Positions 6,883 through 8,273 of a DNA stretch of 8,273 nt are shown here, piece after piece. Every line of letters starts with the position of its first letter. The stretch's first letter is position 1. Source of the DNA: RGIG3009 sp045596745. Lineage in GTDB: Bacteria > Bacillota > Clostridia > Oscillospirales > Acutalibacteraceae. The notes under the pieces are model-generated. The model did no database searches, was not told the origin of the DNA, and saw only the letters and a list, made by a program, of their open reading frames with translations. The translations under genes were made by a program, and so were the position numbers. Where the stretch lies: assembly GCA_045596745.1 (NCBI GenBank), contig JAZODA010000017.1, positions 1 through 8,273 of the forward strand, given 5' to 3'.

Positions 6883-7697
6883 GTCGGTTACTGAAAAAAG
6901 GAAACCCCCGTGTCACACAGGGGTACAAAGCCACCCATCGTGGGGTGGATATCGGGCGCGATCATCTCATCGAGCCGGTCCTCGCGCACTCGGCAGGGGT
7001 GGTGACCTCCTGCGTCACGGGGCGAAAAAACCAAAAGGGAGCGAGCGGCACGGCGAGCTACGGCAACTATGTCAAGCTCGACCACGGCGACGGGTATGAG
7101 ACGCTGTACGCGCATCTTGACACGGTGAAGGTCTGCAAGGGCGACCGTGTGGAGCGCGGCAGCGTCATCGGGACGATGGGCAACAGCGGCAACAGCTACG
7201 GCGCGCACCTGCATTTTGAGGTGCGGCAATCGGGCGAGCGCATCGACCCGACACCGTATATCGAGGGCGACCTGCCGCTGACCGAGCGTGTGTCGGTGCG
7301 GTATCGCGCGTGTGTCGGCGGACGGTGGCTTGCGTGGGTGACCGACTGCGGCACAGGCTCGAACGGCTACGCCGGCATCTTCGGTCGTGACATCACCGCG
7401 CTGGAGGTTATGCCTGCGAGCGGTACGGTGACCTATCGCGCCCACGAAAAGGGCGGCGGTTGGCTGCCGTGGGTGCGCAGCGGCGAGGGGGTTGCCGAGA
7501 GCAAAACGCGCCCTCTCGATGCGCTGCAGATGGTGTTTTCCGACGGCGCGTACACCATGCGGTATCGTGTTACCTCGCGCAAAACCGACCGTTGGCACGG
7601 CTGGTGCGAGGGGCTTTGCGACGCCACAGGCGACGGCTACGCCGGGGTGCTCGGCTATGCACTCGACGGTGTGCAGATGGAGATTGTGCGGAGGTGA
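6879..7697 (+). CDS. M23 (LytM-type) zinc endopeptidase lysin with ChW-like wall-binding repeats
   Basis: The 272-residue protein begins at ATG 6879 (ATGA overlap; GGAGG at 6870-6874). Residues about 8-128 are an M23 peptidase domain with the full set of metal and catalytic positions: H20 and D24 in HRGVD, H79 in LYAHL, and H110/H112 in HLHFEV. M23 enzymes cut peptide cross-bridges in peptidoglycan. The remainder carries three related repeats, starting near 138 (RYRACVGGRWLAWV, then NGYAGIFG), 184 (TYRAHEKGGGWLPWV) and 226 (MRYRVTSRKTDRWHGW, then DGYAGVLG), close to the clostridial hydrophobic (ChW) repeat that anchors to cell walls. There is no signal peptide, as expected if a holin releases it. 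Position before a holin suggests the endolysin; a virion-borne lysin aiding DNA entry is the alternative. Confidence 0.88.
   Translation: MSRLLKKGNPRVTQGYKATHRGVDIGRDHLIEPVLAHSAGVVTSCVTGRKNQKGASGTASYGNYVKLDHGDGYETLYAHLDTVKVCKGDRVERGSVIGTMGNSGNSYGAHLHFEVRQSGERIDPTPYIEGDLPLTERVSVRYRACVGGRWLAWVTDCGTGSNGYAGIFGRDITALEVMPASGTVTYRAHEKGGGWLPWVRSGEGVAESKTRPLDALQMVFSDGAYTMRYRVTSRKTDRWHGWCEGLCDATGDGYAGVLGYALDGVQMEIVRR
7690..7697 (+). promoter_or_regulatory. Ribosome binding site that sets the holin start
   Basis: GGAGG (7690-7694) lies inside the last codons of the lysin gene and is 8 bases before GTG 7703. GTG 7694 overlaps the site itself and so is a poorer start, although it would give the GTGA overlap seen elsewhere in this operon. 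Confidence 0.6.
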
Positions 7698-7702
7698 GCG
7701 GC

Positions 7703-7993
7703 GTGACAATCGAGGCGAAAATCGCCGAGCTGGATGCGCGCGAGACCACCTCCGAGCATCGCATTGCGGACTTGGAGAGCGAGCTGCGCGATTTGCGTGA
7801 TTTGACCCAGGCGGTGGCGGTGACGAGCACCAACGTGCAGGCGCTGACTCGCCGTGTGGACGAGATGCACGCCGACATCAAGGTGTTGTCGGGGCTGTCG
7901 GGCAAGCGATGGAACGCCGCCGTGGAATGGGCGCTCAAGGGCGCGGTTGGCGCGGTGGTCGGCGCGCTGATGGCGATAGCACTAAACGCCTAG
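7703..7993 (+). CDS. XhlA-like phage holin / haemolysin-type lysis protein
   Basis: This 96-residue protein has an N-terminal coiled coil (about 3-62: IEAKIAELDARETTSEHRIA, then LESELRDLRDL and VDEMHADIKVLSGL) and one C-terminal membrane segment (about 75-95, ALKGAVGAVVGALMAIAL) just after KRWNAAVEW. That layout matches the XhlA/haemolysin family of Gram-positive phages, which act with or as holins to open the membrane for the lysin. It directly follows the lysin gene, completing a lysis cassette. The GTG at 7703 is chosen from ribosome-site spacing; GTG 7694 would add three residues. No second membrane protein of the XhlB type is present in the window. The protein is the last of the coupled operon. 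Confidence 0.78.
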   Translation: MTIEAKIAELDARETTSEHRIADLESELRDLRDLTQAVAVTSTNVQALTRRVDEMHADIKVLSGLSGKRWNAAVEWALKGAVGAVVGALMAIALNA

Positions 7994-7995
7994 CA

Positions 7996-8060
7996 CACCT
8001 GGCGGTGGACCTGCGGTCAGCACCACCCCTCATCCGTCACCTGCGCACCTGCGGTGGGCG
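7996..8060. repeat. CACCTGCGGTG-type motifs and a truncated left arm
   Basis: Right after the holin stop come CACCTGGCGGTG (7996-8007, exact reverse complement of 278-289), a partial ACCTGCGGT (8009-8017), and CACCTGCGGTGGGCG (8046-8060, reverse complement of 299-313). Between them, 8025-8040 is identical to the first 16 bases of the left arm at 84-99, then breaks off. The stretch is non-coding. Confidence 0.55.
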
Positions 8061-8064
8061 TTTT
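8043..8064 (+). terminator. Possible weak terminator downstream of the lysis genes
   Basis: CACC (8046-8049) pairs with GGTG (8053-8056) over a TGC loop. A G-G mismatch and two further GC pairs extend the stem, and TTTT (8061-8064) follows. The stem is short and the T run brief, so termination would be partial. It is the best candidate for the end of the operon, since the larger hairpins farther on lack T runs. Confidence 0.25.
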
Positions 8065-8065
8065 C

Positions 8066-8194
8066 CACCTCATCCGTCACGGCTACGCCGTGCCACCTTC
8101 TCCTCGAGGAGAAGGCTTGACGCGACTCTGCGATACAAACTGGCTTCTCCTTGAGGAGAAGCTGTCATCCGCAAAGCGGATGACTGATGAGGTG
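8066..8194. repeat. MITE-like four-hairpin intergenic element, copy 2
   Basis: The ends CACCTCATC (8066-8074) and GATGAGGTG (8186-8194) are exact 9-base inverted repeats; ACCTCATCCGTCA against TGACTGATGAGGT extends this to 12 of 13. Inside are HP1 CACGGC/GCCGTG (8078-8083, 8087-8092), HP2 as a perfect 20-base palindrome (8096-8115, CTCGAG centre), HP3 CTTCTCCT/AGGAGAAG (8144-8151, 8154-8161), and HP4 GTCATCCGC-AAA-GCGGATGAC (8164-8184). The order matches copy 1 at 84-190, but the linker (8116-8143) and HP4 sequence differ. It has no coding capacity. Confidence 0.78.
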
Positions 8195-8203
8195 TCGGCT
8201 CTT

Positions 8204-8232
8204 TTGACGAGGTGGGCTAGGTGTGCTTTAAT
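8204..8232 (+). promoter_or_regulatory. Candidate sigma-A promoter partly made from repeat sequence
   Basis: TTGACG (8204-8209), a 17-base spacer and TTTAAT (8227-8232) resemble a -35/-10 pair with one mismatch in each box. The -35 lies in the conserved flank shared with 191-213, and the -10 lies in unique sequence. Predicted initiation near 8239 would leave a short leader with the ribosome site at 8242-8248. The -10 lacks the highly conserved A at its second position, so strength is doubtful. Confidence 0.35.
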
Positions 8233-8241
8233 TGGATATTT

Positions 8242-8248
8242 AAGGAGG
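8242..8248 (+). promoter_or_regulatory. Strong ribosome binding site of the downstream gene
   Basis: AAGGAGG stands 7 bases before ATG 8256, an ideal arrangement supporting a real gene start at the window edge. Confidence 0.75.
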
Positions 8249-8255
8249 ACACTCT

Positions 8256-8273
8256 ATGAAAACCTTTCTTTCG
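8256..8273 (+). CDS. 5' end of an unidentified gene (partial)
   Basis: Only six codons (MKTFLS) are inside the window, preceded by a near-consensus ribosome site and a candidate promoter. The product cannot be assigned. It is separated from the lysis gene by the repeat island, so it may begin a new transcription unit, either phage or host. Confidence 0.6.

Noticed and set aside
6888..7709. Minus-strand open frame opposite the lysin
   Set aside because: It is a shadow of the M23 gene, whose catalytic residues are intact on the + strand.
7909..8154. Small + strand open frame over the holin end and the repeat island
   Set aside because: Half of it overlaps the holin in another frame and the rest is hairpin repeat; no ribosome site is visible.

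Overview
The window is a compact, one-direction phage structural and lysis cluster from a high-GC relative of the Clostridia, most likely a prophage or phage contig from an Oscillospiraceae/Ruminococcaceae-like gut bacterium. That assignment is inference. It rests on strong AGGAGG-type ribosome sites, GTG/ATG starts, ChW-like wall-binding repeats on the lysin, an XhlA-like holin, a BspA/leucine-rich-repeat-like tail protein, and hairpin-rich intergenic repeats containing CCTCATCCGTCACGGC, a type I associate with such genomes. No integrase, repressor, tRNA or CRISPR array is visible.

Layout. 1-337: non-coding repeat island with one complete four-hairpin MITE-like element, a second solitary left arm, and two small CACCGC(C)AGGTG hairpins. 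338-7993: eight genes on the + strand, nearly all joined by 4-base ATGA/GTGA overlaps or gaps of a few bases. In order they are portal, small head-tail adaptor, large beta-rich tail nozzle/stabilisation-like protein, Ala/Glu-rich coiled-coil protein (possible ejected virion protein), small tail-fibre/adaptor-like protein, LRR/BspA-like probable receptor-binding protein, M23 endopeptidase with ChW-like repeats, and an XhlA-like holin. 7994-8255: second repeat island with another complete element. 8256-8273: the first six codons of a further gene.

How the genes fit together. Portal, adaptor and nozzle form the DNA gate and short tail tube of a podovirus-type virion. The coiled-coil protein sits where internal or ejected proteins often lie. 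The next two proteins look like the adsorption apparatus. The last two look like a lysis cassette. Major capsid, scaffold and terminase genes are not in view; they may lie outside the window. Their absence between portal and adaptor is notable but not proof of a defective phage or satellite.

The most unusual features are in the repeats. The two complete elements share architecture, but one hairpin has a different sequence in each copy while still pairing. A 36-base exact match runs past the element's end. The downstream copy may supply a -35 box to the next gene. Inside the genes, the LRR protein has a strict glycine-every-fourth-residue ladder and a local GC drop, and the portal carries an in-frame 42-base tandem duplication. 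I see no convincing evidence of a wholly new biochemical system.
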